A stretch of 64,000 nucleotides of DNA from Acidimicrobiia bacterium (GCA_023264995.1 JAHFUR010000021.1:1-64000), one strand, 5' to 3'; counted from the stretch's first letter, positions 38,673-48,940 are shown. Numbers and translations are program-made. The notes: a model not told the origin generated them from the sequence alone.

Positions 38673-39619
38673 GTCGACCGGGCCGCTTCGACGCGGATGC
38701 GAGGGTCGAGCAGGCCGTAGGACAGGTCGACGAGCAGGTTCATGACCACATAGACCGTGCCGGCGAACAGGACCAGGCCCTGGATCATGGGGTAGTCGCG
38801 CCCGCTGATCGACTGCACGGTGAGCTGGCCGAGCCCGGGCCAGGCGAAGATCACCTCGACGATCACGACACCTTCGAGCAGGGCCCCGAGCACCGTCCCC
38901 AGGTAGGTGACCACCGGGACGGCGGCATTGCGGAGCCCGTGGCGGAGCACGGCGCCGAGCCAGCCCAGGCCCTTGCTGCGGGCCGTGCGGATGTAGTCCT
39001 CGGAGATCACCTCGAGCAGGCTGGACCGGAGGAGGCGGGACACCACGGCCGTGGGCCCGACGGCGAGGGCCATGGCCGGCAGGACGACGCTGGCCAGCTC
39101 CTCCCGCCCGGCTACCGGTAACAGGCCCAGGCGGGTGGCGAAGAGGATGATCAGCAGGTACGAGAGGAAGAACCCCGGCACCGACGCGCCCACGAGGGAG
39201 AGGACGCGCAGCACGTGGTCGGGCCAGTGGCGGTGGTACATGGCCGCGGCCAGCCCCAGGGGCACGGCCAGCAGGAGGATGGCAGCCAGGGCGGTGACGG
39301 CCAGCTGGGCCGATGCCAGCACCCGCTTGCCGATCTCATGGCCCACCGAGGTCGAGCGGAGGAACGACGTGCCCAGGTCGCCGTGGACCGCCCCGCCCAG
39401 CCAGTCGACATACTGGGTCACGAACGGCCGGTCGAGCCCGATCTCGTGGCGGACGCGCTCGATGTCGGCCCGGCTGACCTCGTTGCGGCTGTCGCGCCGG
39501 CGAGCCAGCTCCTCGGCCGGGTCGCCAGGCGCGTTCGAGACCAGGGTGAAGATCAGCAGCGACAACCCCAGGAGCGTGGGGATGGCGATGAGGAGCCGGC
39601 GGAGGACATACCGCCCCAT
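38669..39619 (-). CDS. Oligopeptide/dipeptide ABC permease, DppB type (module 2)
   Basis: This protein has 316 residues from ATG 39619. N-terminus LLIAIPTLLGLSLLIFTLVS followed by NAPGDPAEELARRRD; docking loop RTARSKGLGWLGAVLRHGLR; six membrane segments. Its start follows the binding-protein stop (39627) by 7 bases. With the neighbouring DppC it forms the channel of module 2. Confidence 0.88.
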   Translation of the reverse strand: MGRYVLRRLLIAIPTLLGLSLLIFTLVSNAPGDPAEELARRRDSRNEVSRADIERVRHEIGLDRPFVTQYVDWLGGAVHGDLGTSFLRSTSVGHEIGKRVLASAQLAVTALAAILLLAVPLGLAAAMYHRHWPDHVLRVLSLVGASVPGFFLSYLLIILFATRLGLLPVAGREELASVVLPAMALAVGPTAVVSRLLRSSLLEVISEDYIRTARSKGLGWLGAVLRHGLRNAAVPVVTYLGTVLGALLEGVVIVEVIFAWPGLGQLTVQSISGRDYPMIQGLVLFAGTVYVVMNLLVDLSYGLLDPRIRVEAARST

Positions 39620-39626
39620 GCCAGCC

Positions 39627-41210
39627 CTACTTGGTCTTGGACAGGCTGAACCAGGTCTGGTTGGTGTTGGACGGGTGGGGGTCGCCGAGGTTGACCTTGG
39701 AGCTCATGCCGAAGATGCGGAAGACGCCGGCCAGGGGCACGACGATGTAGGTGTCGTTGATCAGGATCTTCTGCATCTGGGCCGAGAGGTTCTGGACCTC
39801 GGCCCGGGTGGCGGCGGCCATCGACTGCTCGGCGAGGGTGTCGAAGGCCGCACCCGGCGCGAACTGGGCCGTGTTGGCGTTCTTCGAGTACATCCGCAGC
39901 ACCGGGAGGAACGCCGGGTTCCCGTCGTTCTGGTTCGGGCCCTCAAGGTCGAGGTCGTAGTCGCCCTTGCCGCTGCTGTAGAGGGTGTTGCGAGTCGGCG
40001 TGTCCGGCGTCGGCACGATCTGGACCTCGATGCCGACCGCCTTGAGCTGGGCCTGCACGAACTCCCCGCTGCCCGCCGGCGTGTCGGCCTGGCCCAGGAG
40101 CTTCATGGTCAGGCGCTTCCCGTCCTTGGACCGGATGCCGTCGGAGCCGGCTTTCCAGCCGGCGTTGTCGAGGACGGTGGCCGCCTGCTTCGGGTCGAAC
40201 GGGGTGGCCGCCACCTGCTTGTTGGCATCGCCCAGGAGCTCGTCGGGCGCCATGAGCCGGCCGGGAGCGGCGTTGCCTTCGAAGACGACGCTGACGTAGT
40301 CCTTGGTGTTGATGGCCAGGGCGACGGCCTGGCGCACGGCCTGGTCGGCGCCGGGCCGCCCGTCGGTCTTGTTGATGTAGATCAGGAAGGCCCGGCCCGG
40401 CTTGGACTTGACCACCTTGAACGCCTTGTTGGCCTCCAGGGTGGAGGTGGCGTTCGGCGGGAGGTCGACGACGAAGTCGACCTGGCCGGACTTCAGTGCC
40501 TCCACCCGGGTCTGGGGGTCCGGGAGGAACCGGATGTTGAGCCGCTGGGCCAAGGGCTTGGGGCCCCAGTAGCTGTCGTTGCGGTCGAGCACGACGCTCT
40601 GGCCGGGGGTGTAGCTGACCACCTTCCACGGCCCGGTCCCGACCGGCGGGTTGGAGTCGAAGTCCTTGCCCCGGGGCACGATGGACCCCGACGGGTGGAC
40701 GAGCTGCTCGGGCAGGCGGAGGTTGGGGACCTTGGGCGTGTAGTCGACGGTGAAGTCGTCGACCTTCTTCACCGAGTCGGGACCGAGGGTGGCCACGACG
40801 CCGGCGTTGCTCTTGCCCGCCTGCTGGCGCTCACCCCAGCTGTAAACCACGGAGTCGGCGGTGAAAGGGCTCCCGTCATGGAAGGTGACGCCCTTGCGGA
40901 GGTGGAAGCGGGTGGTGTTCGGGGGGATGGTCTCCCAGCTCTCGGCCAGGCCAGGCTTCAGGCTGAAGTCCGAACCGAGCGACACCAGCGGCTCATAGAC
41001 ATTGGTGTTGAACGGGTAGTCGAACGTGGTCGACGCCGCCCCGACGCCCTGGGCCGGCCAGCTGTCCTCGGGCGCGGCGATGTTGATGACCGCGCTCGTG
41101 TCGGGCTGCGGCGCGCCGGGCGCGGTCGTTTCCTTGGTCGTGCCGGAACCACCGCAGGCGGCGGCCAGCATGGCGACCAGCACGATGGCCAGCACCGTCT
41201 TGCGTCTCAC
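39627..41210 (-). CDS. Peptide-type ABC substrate-binding lipoprotein (module 2)
   Basis: This protein has 527 residues from GTG 41210, chosen because AAGGGGGG lies about nine bases upstream. Lipobox LAAAC. SBP_bac_5 motifs: TTFDYPFNTNVYEPLVSLGS, HLRKGVTFHDGSPFTADSVV, VVSYTPGQSVVLDRNDSYWG, ALAINTKDYVSVVFEGNAAP. First gene of the minus-strand series of six. Its start faces the DppD ATPase gene (41306) across 95 bp, so both directions may be controlled from this gap. Confidence 0.87.
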   Translation of the reverse strand: MRRKTVLAIVLVAMLAAACGGSGTTKETTAPGAPQPDTSAVINIAAPEDSWPAQGVGAASTTFDYPFNTNVYEPLVSLGSDFSLKPGLAESWETIPPNTTRFHLRKGVTFHDGSPFTADSVVYSWGERQQAGKSNAGVVATLGPDSVKKVDDFTVDYTPKVPNLRLPEQLVHPSGSIVPRGKDFDSNPPVGTGPWKVVSYTPGQSVVLDRNDSYWGPKPLAQRLNIRFLPDPQTRVEALKSGQVDFVVDLPPNATSTLEANKAFKVVKSKPGRAFLIYINKTDGRPGADQAVRQAVALAINTKDYVSVVFEGNAAPGRLMAPDELLGDANKQVAATPFDPKQAATVLDNAGWKAGSDGIRSKDGKRLTMKLLGQADTPAGSGEFVQAQLKAVGIEVQIVPTPDTPTRNTLYSSGKGDYDLDLEGPNQNDGNPAFLPVLRMYSKNANTAQFAPGAAFDTLAEQSMAAATRAEVQNLSAQMQKILINDTYIVVPLAGVFRIFGMSSKVNLGDPHPSNTNQTWFSLSKTK

Positions 41211-41305
41211 GTTCGTCAACCCCCCTTGGGGCAATGGGCTCCCCGCCCGGATTGTGGCACGGGCGCCGCGCCCACGCCACGCGGCGACGTACGCTCACCA
41301 TCGGC

Positions 41306-42289
41306 ATGGCTCCCGTCCTGGACATCACCGACCTCCAGGTCACGTTCCCGACCTTGGAGGGCCGGGTGTCGGCCGTGCGCGGGGTCGGCCTCACCCTCGA
41401 GCCGGGGCGCGTGCTCGGAGTCGTCGGCGAGTCAGGCTCGGGGAAGACCGTGACCATGCTGGCCACCCTCGGGCTGCTGCCCGCCAGCGCCGAAGTGACC
41501 GGTTCGGTCCGCTACAAGGGCCGCGAGCTGCTCGGCCTGGCCCCCTCCGAGCTGCGCAAGGTGCGGGGTTCGGGGATCGCCATGATCTTCCAGGACCCCC
41601 GTACCTCGCTGAACCCGGTCCACACGATCGGTCACCAGATCGTCGAGGGCATCCGTATCCACCACCCCGAGATCAACCGGAAGGCCGCGGCCAGGCGGGC
41701 CGTGGAGCTGCTGGCGCTCGTCGGTATCCCCCAGCCCGAGAAGCGGGCCCGCGACTACCCCCACCAGTTCTCCGGCGGCATGTGCCAGCGGGCCATGATC
41801 GCCATGGCCGTCGCCAATGACCCCGACGTGCTGGTGGCCGACGAGCCCACGACCGCGCTCGATGTCACCATCCAGGCCCAGATCCTCGACCTGCTCCGCG
41901 ATATCCGCCAGGAGAAGGGGGTGGCCATCGTGCTCATCAGCCACGACCTGGGCGTCGTTGCCGGCCTGGCCGACGAGGTGGCGGTCATGTACGCGGGGCG
42001 GGTGGTCGAGCAGGGCACCGTCGACAACGTTTACGAGCAGGCCCGCCATCCCTACACCCGGGGGCTCCTGGCGTCGATCCCCCGCCTCACCGACACCAAC
42101 CGGGGCCCGCTCGTGTCCATCGGTGGCGGGGCGCCGTCGCTGCTGCACCTCCCTGACGGGTGCGCGTTCGAGCCCAGGTGCACCCACGAGCAGCCGAAGT
42201 GCCGGGTCGAGGACCCGCGGCTGCGGACCGTCGGCAGCGTCCAGGCTGCGTGCCACTTCGCGGAGGAGATGGGCCCGGTGCGGACGTGA
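41306..42289 (+). CDS. Dipeptide ABC importer ATPase, DppD type
   Basis: This protein has 327 residues from ATG 41306. Walker [14 protein letters not shown]-loop [13 protein letters not shown], signature [16 protein letters not shown], Walker [14 protein letters not shown], and switch His in [13 protein letters not shown]. The C-terminal oligo_HPY extension carries four Cys (about 280-315: [14 protein letters not shown], then C in VQAACHF), which in Dpp-type ATPases bind an iron-sulfur cluster. It pairs with the DppF protein next to it (GTGA overlap). Only this ATPase pair is present for the three permease modules around it. Confidence 0.9.
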   Translation: MAPVLDITDLQVTFPTLEGRVSAVRGVGLTLEPGRVLGVVGESGSGKTVTMLATLGLLPASAEVTGSVRYKGRELLGLAPSELRKVRGSGIAMIFQDPRTSLNPVHTIGHQIVEGIRIHHPEINRKAAARRAVELLALVGIPQPEKRARDYPHQFSGGMCQRAMIAMAVANDPDVLVADEPTTALDVTIQAQILDLLRDIRQEKGVAIVLISHDLGVVAGLADEVAVMYAGRVVEQGTVDNVYEQARHPYTRGLLASIPRLTDTNRGPLVSIGGGAPSLLHLPDGCAFEPRCTHEQPKCRVEDPRLRTVGSVQAACHFAEEMGPVRT

Positions 42290-43296
42290 GCGTGCAGCCG
42301 GCCACCGACCGTCCGGCCGCCGGCGACGGGACGGCGATCCTGAGCGTCCGTGACCTGGTCAAGGAGTTCCCTGTCCGGGGAGGCGGCAAGGTCCACGCCG
42401 TGTCCGGCGTCTCGTTCGACCTCATCGAAGGCGAGACGCTCGGGCTGGTGGGGGAGTCGGGCTGCGGCAAGTCGACGACGGCGCGGTGCGTGCTCCGCCT
42501 GATCGAGCCCACCAGCGGCGAGGTCCGCTTCCGCGACCGCGACGTGCTGGCCCTGGGCCGTAAGGACCTCCGCAAGTTGCGAGCCGACCTCCAGATCGTG
42601 TTCCAGGACCCGTACGCGTCGCTGAACCCGCGCATGCAGGTCTGGTCGATCATCGCCGAGCCCCTGATCGTGCACGGGATGTCGTCCAAGGCGGCTCGGG
42701 CCCGGGCTGGTGAGCTCCTCGAGCTGGTGCGCCTCCGTCCGGAGCACGCCGGCCGGTACCCACACGAGTTCTCGAGCGGCCAGCGCCAACGGATAGGGGT
42801 GGCGCGCGCCGTGGCCCTCGAGCCGGACGTGCTGGTGCTCGACGAGCCGGTCTCGGCGCTGGACGTGAGCATCCAGGCCGGCGTCCTCAACCTGCTCGAG
42901 GAGCTGCGCCAGCGGCTCAATCTGTCGTACCTGTTCATCGCCCACGACCTCTCGGTGGTGCGCCACATCTCCGACCGGGTGGCGGTCATGTACCTGGGCA
43001 AGATCGTCGAGATGGGCCGGCGGGACGACATCTACGACCACCCGGCCCACCCGTACACGCAGGCCCTGCTCTCGGCCGTGCCCGTGCCCGACCCGCGGGT
43101 CGAACGCGAGCGCAAGCGGATCGTGCTGGCCGGCGACCTGCCCAGCCCGGCCGACCCGCCGTCGGGGTGCCGGTTCCGCACCCGGTGCTGGAAAGCCCAG
43201 GACATCTGCGCCAGCGAGGAGCCGGCGCTGATCGACCGGGGCCAGGGCCACCAGGCGGCGTGCCACTTCGCCGAGGAGCTGCAGGTCGTCCCATGA
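42286..43296 (+). CDS. Dipeptide ABC importer ATPase, DppF type
   Basis: This protein has 336 residues from GTG 42286. Walker [17 protein letters not shown]-loop [17 protein letters not shown], signature [16 protein letters not shown], Walker [20 protein letters not shown], switch His in [12 protein letters not shown]. The C-terminal extension again has clustered Cys ([21 protein letters not shown]). The start and end overlap neighbours by 4 bases, so it is translated with DppD and with the unknown gene that follows. Confidence 0.9.
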   Translation: MSVQPATDRPAAGDGTAILSVRDLVKEFPVRGGGKVHAVSGVSFDLIEGETLGLVGESGCGKSTTARCVLRLIEPTSGEVRFRDRDVLALGRKDLRKLRADLQIVFQDPYASLNPRMQVWSIIAEPLIVHGMSSKAARARAGELLELVRLRPEHAGRYPHEFSSGQRQRIGVARAVALEPDVLVLDEPVSALDVSIQAGVLNLLEELRQRLNLSYLFIAHDLSVVRHISDRVAVMYLGKIVEMGRRDDIYDHPAHPYTQALLSAVPVPDPRVERERKRIVLAGDLPSPADPPSGCRFRTRCWKAQDICASEEPALIDRGQGHQAACHFAEELQVVP

Positions 43297-43910
43297 GGAG
43301 GCAGGCCGGCCCGAGCCCGATGCGGGACTTCGATCCCCGCCGGGTCGGGTCCTTCGAGTGCCGGGCTTGGGTCACGTACTACCGGCACGAATGGTTCGCG
43401 CTCCTGGTCGCGTCCGTCGGTTTGGTCCGCTGCGGCTTCCGCATGTCGTGGCCCCGCACCCTCCGGGGGGCGTGGTTGGTGCTGCGGGCCAACCAGAAAT
43501 GGGCGCCGCCGGTCGACAACGACCCTGCCGGCGCCAAGCGCTGTATGGAGCGCTTCTACCGGCTCGTGGCGCGCGACTCGGGCGAGTCGCTCGACACCGC
43601 CGAGGCCGCCCGCCGAGAGATCGCCTGGTGGCGAGCCCATCGCGACGTGCAGCGCGGGCCGGGCCTCGAGCGCGACCGGGCGCGCGCCGAGCTGGTCGAG
43701 ACCCTCACCGACCTCTACTCCTATGTCTACGGGGACGAGCGCGAGGCGGTCCGGCCGGCGGCCGCGCTGCGCGCCGACGCCATGGACGTCTCCGACGAGT
43801 GGGTCGCCGCCGGGTGTGTGCTCGACAGCCCGCTCGTGGCCCAGGAGCGGGAACTGCTGGTGCGGTCCTATGCCGCCCTCCTGGCCGTCGTGCACCGCCA
43901 GTCGTCCTAA
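43293..43910 (+). CDS. Conserved protein of unknown function
   Basis: This protein has 205 residues from ATG 43293, overlapping the DppF stop. I do not recognise the family. Visible features: [20 protein letters not shown] near the start with a weakly hydrophobic stretch, an aromatic-rich first half, and a helical, charged second half ([44 protein letters not shown]). No signal peptide. It is translationally linked to a peptide-importer ATPase, so a helper role in the same process is possible, without direct evidence. Confidence 0.6.
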   Translation: MRRQAGPSPMRDFDPRRVGSFECRAWVTYYRHEWFALLVASVGLVRCGFRMSWPRTLRGAWLVLRANQKWAPPVDNDPAGAKRCMERFYRLVARDSGESLDTAEAARREIAWWRAHRDVQRGPGLERDRARAELVETLTDLYSYVYGDEREAVRPAAALRADAMDVSDEWVAAGCVLDSPLVAQERELLVRSYAALLAVVHRQSS

Positions 43911-43984
43911 CCGAAGGCGCTCATCCAGCGACCCTTGTCGCCCTCGGGCCGCCGCTCGGCCTGCGCCCCGCCCCGTCGTAACCT

Positions 43985-45352
43985 GTGCGGGTGCCCGTGC
44001 GCCTGGTGATCCTCGGAGGCGGGCCGGCCGGGAACCAGGCCGCCACCAACGCCGCCCGGCTCGGGGCCGACGTCACCGTGGTCGAGCGCGACGTGGTCGG
44101 GGGCGCGGCCCACCTCTGGGACTGCATCCCGTCGAAGGCCATGATCGCCACCGGCGCGGCGATCGAGTTCGTGGAGCGGGCGCCGGGTATGGGACTGGCC
44201 CCCTTGCAGGCAGTGATCGATGCCGGCGCCATGAAGCACCGCATCCTCTCGATCGAGGACAAGCTGCGGGGCTCGATCGAGGCGCTGCTCGCCGACCAAG
44301 GGGTGCGGGTGGTCCGGGGCACCGGCCGCCTTTCCGGGCCGCACGGGGTGGTGGTGAGCACCGCCGGCGGCACCGAGGAGATCGAGGCTGACGCCATCCT
44401 CGTGGCCACGGGCAGCCGGCCCCGCATACCGGACTGGTGCCGCCCCGACGGCGACCGTGTCCTCACCACCCGGCAGGCCTACCCACCCCCCACGATGCCC
44501 GAGCACCTGGTGGTCATCGGGTCGGGGGTCACCGGCGTGGAGTTCGTCCACATGTTCGCGTCGCTGGGCGCGGGGGTCACCCTGGTGGTCAGCCGCCAGC
44601 AGGTCCTGCCCAAGAAGGATCCCGAGGTGGCAGCCGCGCTCGAGGAGGAGTTCCTGCGCCGGGGCGTGAAGCTGCTGATCGGCGCCCGCGCCGTCGGGAT
44701 CGACCACGAGGACGGTGGCGTCGCCGTCCGCTGTGACGACGGCCGGGTGGCACGCGGCAGTCACGCCCTCCTGGCGATCGGCTCGGTCCCCAACTCCAAG
44801 GGGCTCGGGCTGGAGGAGGCCGGCGTGGAGGTCGACGAGTTGGGGTACGTGCGGATCAACCAGCACTGCCAGTCGAACCTGCCCCACCTCTACGCCGCCG
44901 GCGACGTGTCCGGGAAGCTGCCTCTGTCGTCGGTGGCCGCCATGCAGGGCCGGATGATCGCCGAGCATGTCATGGGCATGCAGGCTCGCGAGCACCGCCA
45001 CCTCGACTACGACAAGGCGGCCCAGGCCGTGTTCACCGAGCCGGAGATCGCCGAGGTCGGGGTGGCCGAGGCCGAGGCCTTCGCCACCGGCCGGAAGATC
45101 CGGGTGACCAAGGTGCCGTTCTCGTCGAACCCGAAGGCGCTCATCAATGACGACGCGCGCGGGTTCGTGAAGATCGTGTCCGACCCGGCGACGGGCATCG
45201 TGCTCGGCGGGTCGATCGTCGGCCGCAGCGCGGCGGAGCTCATCTCGGTGCTGGCCCTGGCGGTCAACTGCAACCTGCGGGTCGTCGACGTGGTCGACAG
45301 CCTGCTGGTGCATCCCTCGCTGGCCGAATCGCTGAGCGAGGCCGCCGAGTAG
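43985..45352 (+). CDS. NAD(P)H-quinone dehydrogenase-like flavoprotein (LpdA type)
   Basis: This protein has 455 residues; start GTG 43985, with GTGs at 43991 and 43997 equally possible. It has the two-dinucleotide-fold layout of pyridine nucleotide-disulfide oxidoreductases: FAD motif VILGGGPAGNQAATNAARLG, second motif VVIGSGVTGVEFVHMFASLG, FAD motif HLYAAGDVSGKLPLSS, and a dimerisation domain ending VHPSLAESLSEAAE. The active-site text is GGAAHLWDCIPSKAM: only one of the two redox Cys (usually GGTCLNVGCIPSK) remains. This is the mark of the LpdA quinone reductases of mycobacteria rather than of lipoamide dehydrogenase. It probably reduces quinones in detoxification. Confidence 0.82.
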   Translation: MRVPVRLVILGGGPAGNQAATNAARLGADVTVVERDVVGGAAHLWDCIPSKAMIATGAAIEFVERAPGMGLAPLQAVIDAGAMKHRILSIEDKLRGSIEALLADQGVRVVRGTGRLSGPHGVVVSTAGGTEEIEADAILVATGSRPRIPDWCRPDGDRVLTTRQAYPPPTMPEHLVVIGSGVTGVEFVHMFASLGAGVTLVVSRQQVLPKKDPEVAAALEEEFLRRGVKLLIGARAVGIDHEDGGVAVRCDDGRVARGSHALLAIGSVPNSKGLGLEEAGVEVDELGYVRINQHCQSNLPHLYAAGDVSGKLPLSSVAAMQGRMIAEHVMGMQAREHRHLDYDKAAQAVFTEPEIAEVGVAEAEAFATGRKIRVTKVPFSSNPKALINDDARGFVKIVSDPATGIVLGGSIVGRSAAELISVLALAVNCNLRVVDVVDSLLVHPSLAESLSEAAE

Positions 45353-45421
45353 CCGGGGGTCGACCCGCGCCCCGAGCCGTGTAGTTGAATGTCGGCCGTC
45401 GGCACCCGGGGAGGCTCCAAC

Positions 45422-47002
45422 ATGAAGCTGCGCGTGGCGGTTGTGTTCCTTGTCCTGACTGCGGCCTGTGGTGGCGGAGGGAGGGGGACCGACAAGGCGG
45501 CCAGCACGCAGACGACGCAAGCGGCGGTCGCCCTGCCTGACGACCAGCAGACGCTGACCGTCGCCACGCCCGGCGATGTGTACATCACCCGGGACCGCAA
45601 CCTGCTCGGCATGTGGCCGGACAACGCCAACATCTGCGAGACCTTGCTGGGTGTCGACACCGACTTGCGGCCGGTGCCGGTCCTGGCCACGAAGTGGAGC
45701 CTGGTCGGGACCAACACCTGGCGGTTCGAACTGCGCCGCGGTGTGACGTTCCACAACGGTGCGCCGTTCAACGCCGAGGCCGTCCGGTTCTCGATGGCCC
45801 GGGTGGCGGCGAAGAGCCTGGCCCTGACGTCGTTCATCGGGCCGGACTCCACCAAGGTGATCGACGACTTCACCGTCGAGATCACGCCCACGCAGGCCAA
45901 CCTCCGCCTGCCGGAGCAGATCTCCCACCCCAACTTCAGCATCATCGCCCCGGGCACCGACCCGGTCGACAAGCCGGTGTGCACCGGGCCGTTCAAATTT
46001 GGTGACTACTCGCCGAACGACCACTTCACGGCGCTCAGGAACGACGCCTACTGGGGCGACAAGGCCAAGCTGCGCCAACTCGTCTTCCGGTTCATCCCCG
46101 ACCAGAACACGAGGCGCCTGGCGCTCGAGTCCGGCCAGGTCGATGGCATCTACTTCCTGCCCCCGCAGCAGGCCGCGGCGGTCAAGGCCCGGCCCGACCT
46201 CCAGCTCGCGCCCACCCCGCCGGGTGCCACCGTCGTCCTGTCGTTCAACCTGCACGGCCAGGACCCGAACACGCTGATGCAGGACATCGACCTGCGCCGA
46301 GCGCTGGCGTGGAGCCTCGACCCGAAGGCGCTCGCCGACCAGCAGTGGCAGGGGACGGCCCAGGCCATCACCACCGTCAGCCCGCCGTCGGTGCTCGGGG
46401 CGGCGGCCAGCCAGATCGCGGCGATCACGGGCGACCTGGCCAAGGCGGAGGCGCTGCTCGACCAGAAGGGGTGGAAGAAGGGGAGCGACGGCATCCGGGA
46501 AAAGGACGGGAAGAAGCTGTCGCTCGTCACGCCGGCGCAGTTCGACTTCGAGCCGGAGAGCTTGCAGTTCATGCAGGCTCAGGCGCGACGGGCTGGGATC
46601 GACCTGAAGGTCGACAAGGCCTCCGACGGCGCCGCCTACAGCGCCAAGATCAACTCCGGGGCATGGGACGTCGACATCAACTACTGGAACCAGAACGACG
46701 GCAACCCGGCCAGCATCGTGTCGCGGCTCTGGTACGGGAAGAACACGGCCGCCCGGATCAAGTTCACGTCGGCCGGCGACAAGTTCGACGCCCTGGTCGA
46801 CCAGGCCGTGGCCGCGCCGGATACGGCTACCTCAGCCCAGAAGTCGGTGGACGCCATGAAGGTCCTGCTGGCCGAGCAGGCCGACGCCATCCCGCTCACC
46901 AGTTTCCCGCAGATCTTCGCCTTCAAGAAGAGCGTGGCCGGTTTCGTGGCCCACCCGTCCGTCAACCTCCAGTCCTGGACCGCCACCTACCGGACCAAGT
47001 AG
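45422..47002 (+). CDS. Peptide-type ABC substrate-binding lipoprotein (module 3)
   Basis: This protein has 526 residues from ATG 45422, with gggaggc upstream. Lipobox LTAAC near residue 16, then Gly/Thr linker. SBP_bac_5 motifs: ETLLGVDTDLRPVPVLATKW, ELRRGVTFHNGAPFNAEAVR, FKFGDYSPNDHFTALRNDAY, RALAWSLDPKALADQQWQG. It is more distant from modules 1 and 2 than these are from each other, yet keeps LRLPEQISHPN and WNQNDGNPA. The permeases of module 3 follow directly; no ATPase gene accompanies them. Confidence 0.87.
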   Translation: MKLRVAVVFLVLTAACGGGGRGTDKAASTQTTQAAVALPDDQQTLTVATPGDVYITRDRNLLGMWPDNANICETLLGVDTDLRPVPVLATKWSLVGTNTWRFELRRGVTFHNGAPFNAEAVRFSMARVAAKSLALTSFIGPDSTKVIDDFTVEITPTQANLRLPEQISHPNFSIIAPGTDPVDKPVCTGPFKFGDYSPNDHFTALRNDAYWGDKAKLRQLVFRFIPDQNTRRLALESGQVDGIYFLPPQQAAAVKARPDLQLAPTPPGATVVLSFNLHGQDPNTLMQDIDLRRALAWSLDPKALADQQWQGTAQAITTVSPPSVLGAAASQIAAITGDLAKAEALLDQKGWKKGSDGIREKDGKKLSLVTPAQFDFEPESLQFMQAQARRAGIDLKVDKASDGAAYSAKINSGAWDVDINYWNQNDGNPASIVSRLWYGKNTAARIKFTSAGDKFDALVDQAVAAPDTATSAQKSVDAMKVLLAEQADAIPLTSFPQIFAFKKSVAGFVAHPSVNLQSWTATYRTK

Positions 47003-47018
47003 CGCGAGCCGGGCCTGG

Positions 47019-47960
47019 ATGACCCGGTACGTCGTCGAGCGGGTGGCGTGGCTGCTGGTCTCGCTCCTGAGCGTCTCGGTCATCACCTTCGGGCTCGGGG
47101 TGCTGGCGCCCGGTGACCCGGCCGAGGTCGTGCTCGAGCACCGGCTGAACCAGCCGCCGCCCCGCGAGCAGGTGCTGGCACAACGGCGGCTGATGGGGCT
47201 CGACCGACCGCTGACCGCCCAGTACCTGCATTGGCTTGCCGCCGCGTCCCATGGCGACCTCGGCCATTCGTGGCTGAAAGGCCTCCGGGTCTCGACGGCG
47301 CTGGGAGAGCGGATCCCGCGGACTGCGGCGCTGGCCGCGGCGGCGGCGGTGCTGGCCGTGCTCATCGGGCTGCCCGCGGGCATCCTCGCCGCCGTGCGCC
47401 GAGGCTCGATCGCCGACCATCTGTGCCGGGTCGGCGCCCTCCTCGCCGCGTCGGTGCCCGCGTACTTCGCGGCCTACGTCCTGATCCTCATGTTCGCCGT
47501 GCGGCTCCATCTGCTGCCCGCCTTCGGCTTCGGGTCGGCGTCCAACCTGGTGCTCCCGGCGGTCACCCTGGCACTCGGGCCGGCGGCGGTGCTGGCCCGG
47601 CTCACGCGGTCGACCGTGCTCGAAACGCTGGGTGAGGACTACGTCCGCACGGCGCGGGCCAAGGGCGCCGGCACCGTGGCCGTGCTCATCGGCCACGCCT
47701 TGCGCAACGCCATGGTCCCCCTTCTCACCGTTATCGGCCTCCTCCTCGGCCACCTCCTCGGGGGCTCGCTGGTGGTGGAGTACGTCTTTGCGTGGCCGGG
47801 GATGGGCGACCTGGCCATCAGCGCCGTTCACGCCCGTGACTACCCGTTGATCCAGGGCTTCGTGCTCTTCGCCGGCGCGGTCTACGTGGTCGTCAATTTC
47901 GCCGTCGACCTGGGTTACGCCTGGCTCGACCCCCGGATCCGCACCGGCAGGCGGTCCTAG
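47019..47960 (+). CDS. Oligopeptide/dipeptide ABC permease, DppB type (module 3)
   Basis: This protein has 313 residues from ATG 47019. N-terminus WLLVSLLSVSVITFGLGVLA followed by PGDPAEVVLEHRL; docking loop RTARAKGAGTVAVLIGHALR; ending GYAWLDPRIRTG. Six membrane segments. Lies 16 bases after the binding-protein gene and touches the DppC start. Confidence 0.87.
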   Translation: MTRYVVERVAWLLVSLLSVSVITFGLGVLAPGDPAEVVLEHRLNQPPPREQVLAQRRLMGLDRPLTAQYLHWLAAASHGDLGHSWLKGLRVSTALGERIPRTAALAAAAAVLAVLIGLPAGILAAVRRGSIADHLCRVGALLAASVPAYFAAYVLILMFAVRLHLLPAFGFGSASNLVLPAVTLALGPAAVLARLTRSTVLETLGEDYVRTARAKGAGTVAVLIGHALRNAMVPLLTVIGLLLGHLLGGSLVVEYVFAWPGMGDLAISAVHARDYPLIQGFVLFAGAVYVVVNFAVDLGYAWLDPRIRTGRRS

Positions 47961-48940
47961 TGCCCGCCCGCGTCGACCCGCTGCCCGATGCCGGCTCCGG
48001 ACAGCTCGGCCGCCTCATCCTGCGGCGGTTGGCCACCGACCGGACGGCACGGGTCGGGCTGGCACTGGTCGTGGTGTGTGCGGTGGCCGCTCTGCTGGGC
48101 CCGACGTTGGCGCCCAGCGACCCGTTGGCCATCTCGACCGACCGGTTGCACGGGCCCGAGCTCCACCACCTCCTCGGCACGGACGGGCTGGGGCGCGACC
48201 TTCTGAGCCGCCTCCTCCACGGTGCCCGGCTCACGCTCGGCTCGGCCACGATCGCGGCTGCGCTCGTGACCGTGATCGGGCTGGTCATCGGGACAGTGGC
48301 GGGTTACGCGGGTGGGTTGGCCGACACGGTGCTGATGCGGCTCGTCGATGTGGTGCTCGCCATCCCCGGCCTGGTCCTGGCCCTGGCGGTGGCCGGCCTG
48401 TTCACGCCGAGCCTCCTGTCCGTCATGTTGGCCCTGGTGACCGTGTGGTGGGCCGGCTCGGCGCGGACCGTCCGCAGCCTGGCCCTGTCCCTGCGTGAGC
48501 GGCCCTTCGTCGAGGCGGCCCGGGCCACGGGCGCCGGGCAGTGGCGGGTCGTGACCCGCCACATTCTCCCCGGTGTCATCTCCCCGGTCGTGGTGCTCGC
48601 CACCCTCGAGATCGGTCAGCTCGTGCTGGTCATCTCCAGCCTCAGCTTCCTGGGCCTGGGGGCACCGCCGCCGACGCCCGAGTGGGGCGCCATGCTCAAC
48701 GACGGCCGCGTCTATTTCCTGTCCAACCCCCATGTGGTCCTGGTCCCGGGCCTTGCGATCAGCGTGGCCGTCGCCGGCTTCAACCTCCTGGGCGACGGCA
48801 TCCGCGATGCGCTCGACCCCCGCCTGGCCAGCGTCCCCGCTCGGCCGTCATGGTTCGGGCGTCGTCACCGGGCCCCGGCAACTGGTGACGGTCCGACAGG
48901 TCCCCGCCGGCCCGACCGTCACCGGTTCACTCGATCGTGA
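47960..48940 (+). CDS. Oligopeptide/dipeptide ABC permease, DppC type (module 3)
   Basis: This protein has 326 residues from GTG 47960, one base overlapping the DppB stop. Motifs: [20 protein letters not shown], docking loop [55 protein letters not shown]-terminal Arg/Pro tail. Its end overlaps the convergent carboxylase gene by 14 bases. Confidence 0.87.
   Translation: MPARVDPLPDAGSGQLGRLILRRLATDRTARVGLALVVVCAVAALLGPTLAPSDPLAISTDRLHGPELHHLLGTDGLGRDLLSRLLHGARLTLGSATIAAALVTVIGLVIGTVAGYAGGLADTVLMRLVDVVLAIPGLVLALAVAGLFTPSLLSVMLALVTVWWAGSARTVRSLALSLRERPFVEAARATGAGQWRVVTRHILPGVISPVVVLATLEIGQLVLVISSLSFLGLGAPPPTPEWGAMLNDGRVYFLSNPHVVLVPGLAISVAVAGFNLLGDGIRDALDPRLASVPARPSWFGRRHRAPATGDGPTGPRRPDRHRFTRS

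Noticed and set aside
43907-46255. Long minus-strand open frame opposite the flavoprotein and binding-protein genes
   Set aside because: Low-complexity His/Gly/Asp translation without motifs; the plus strand encodes well-conserved proteins.
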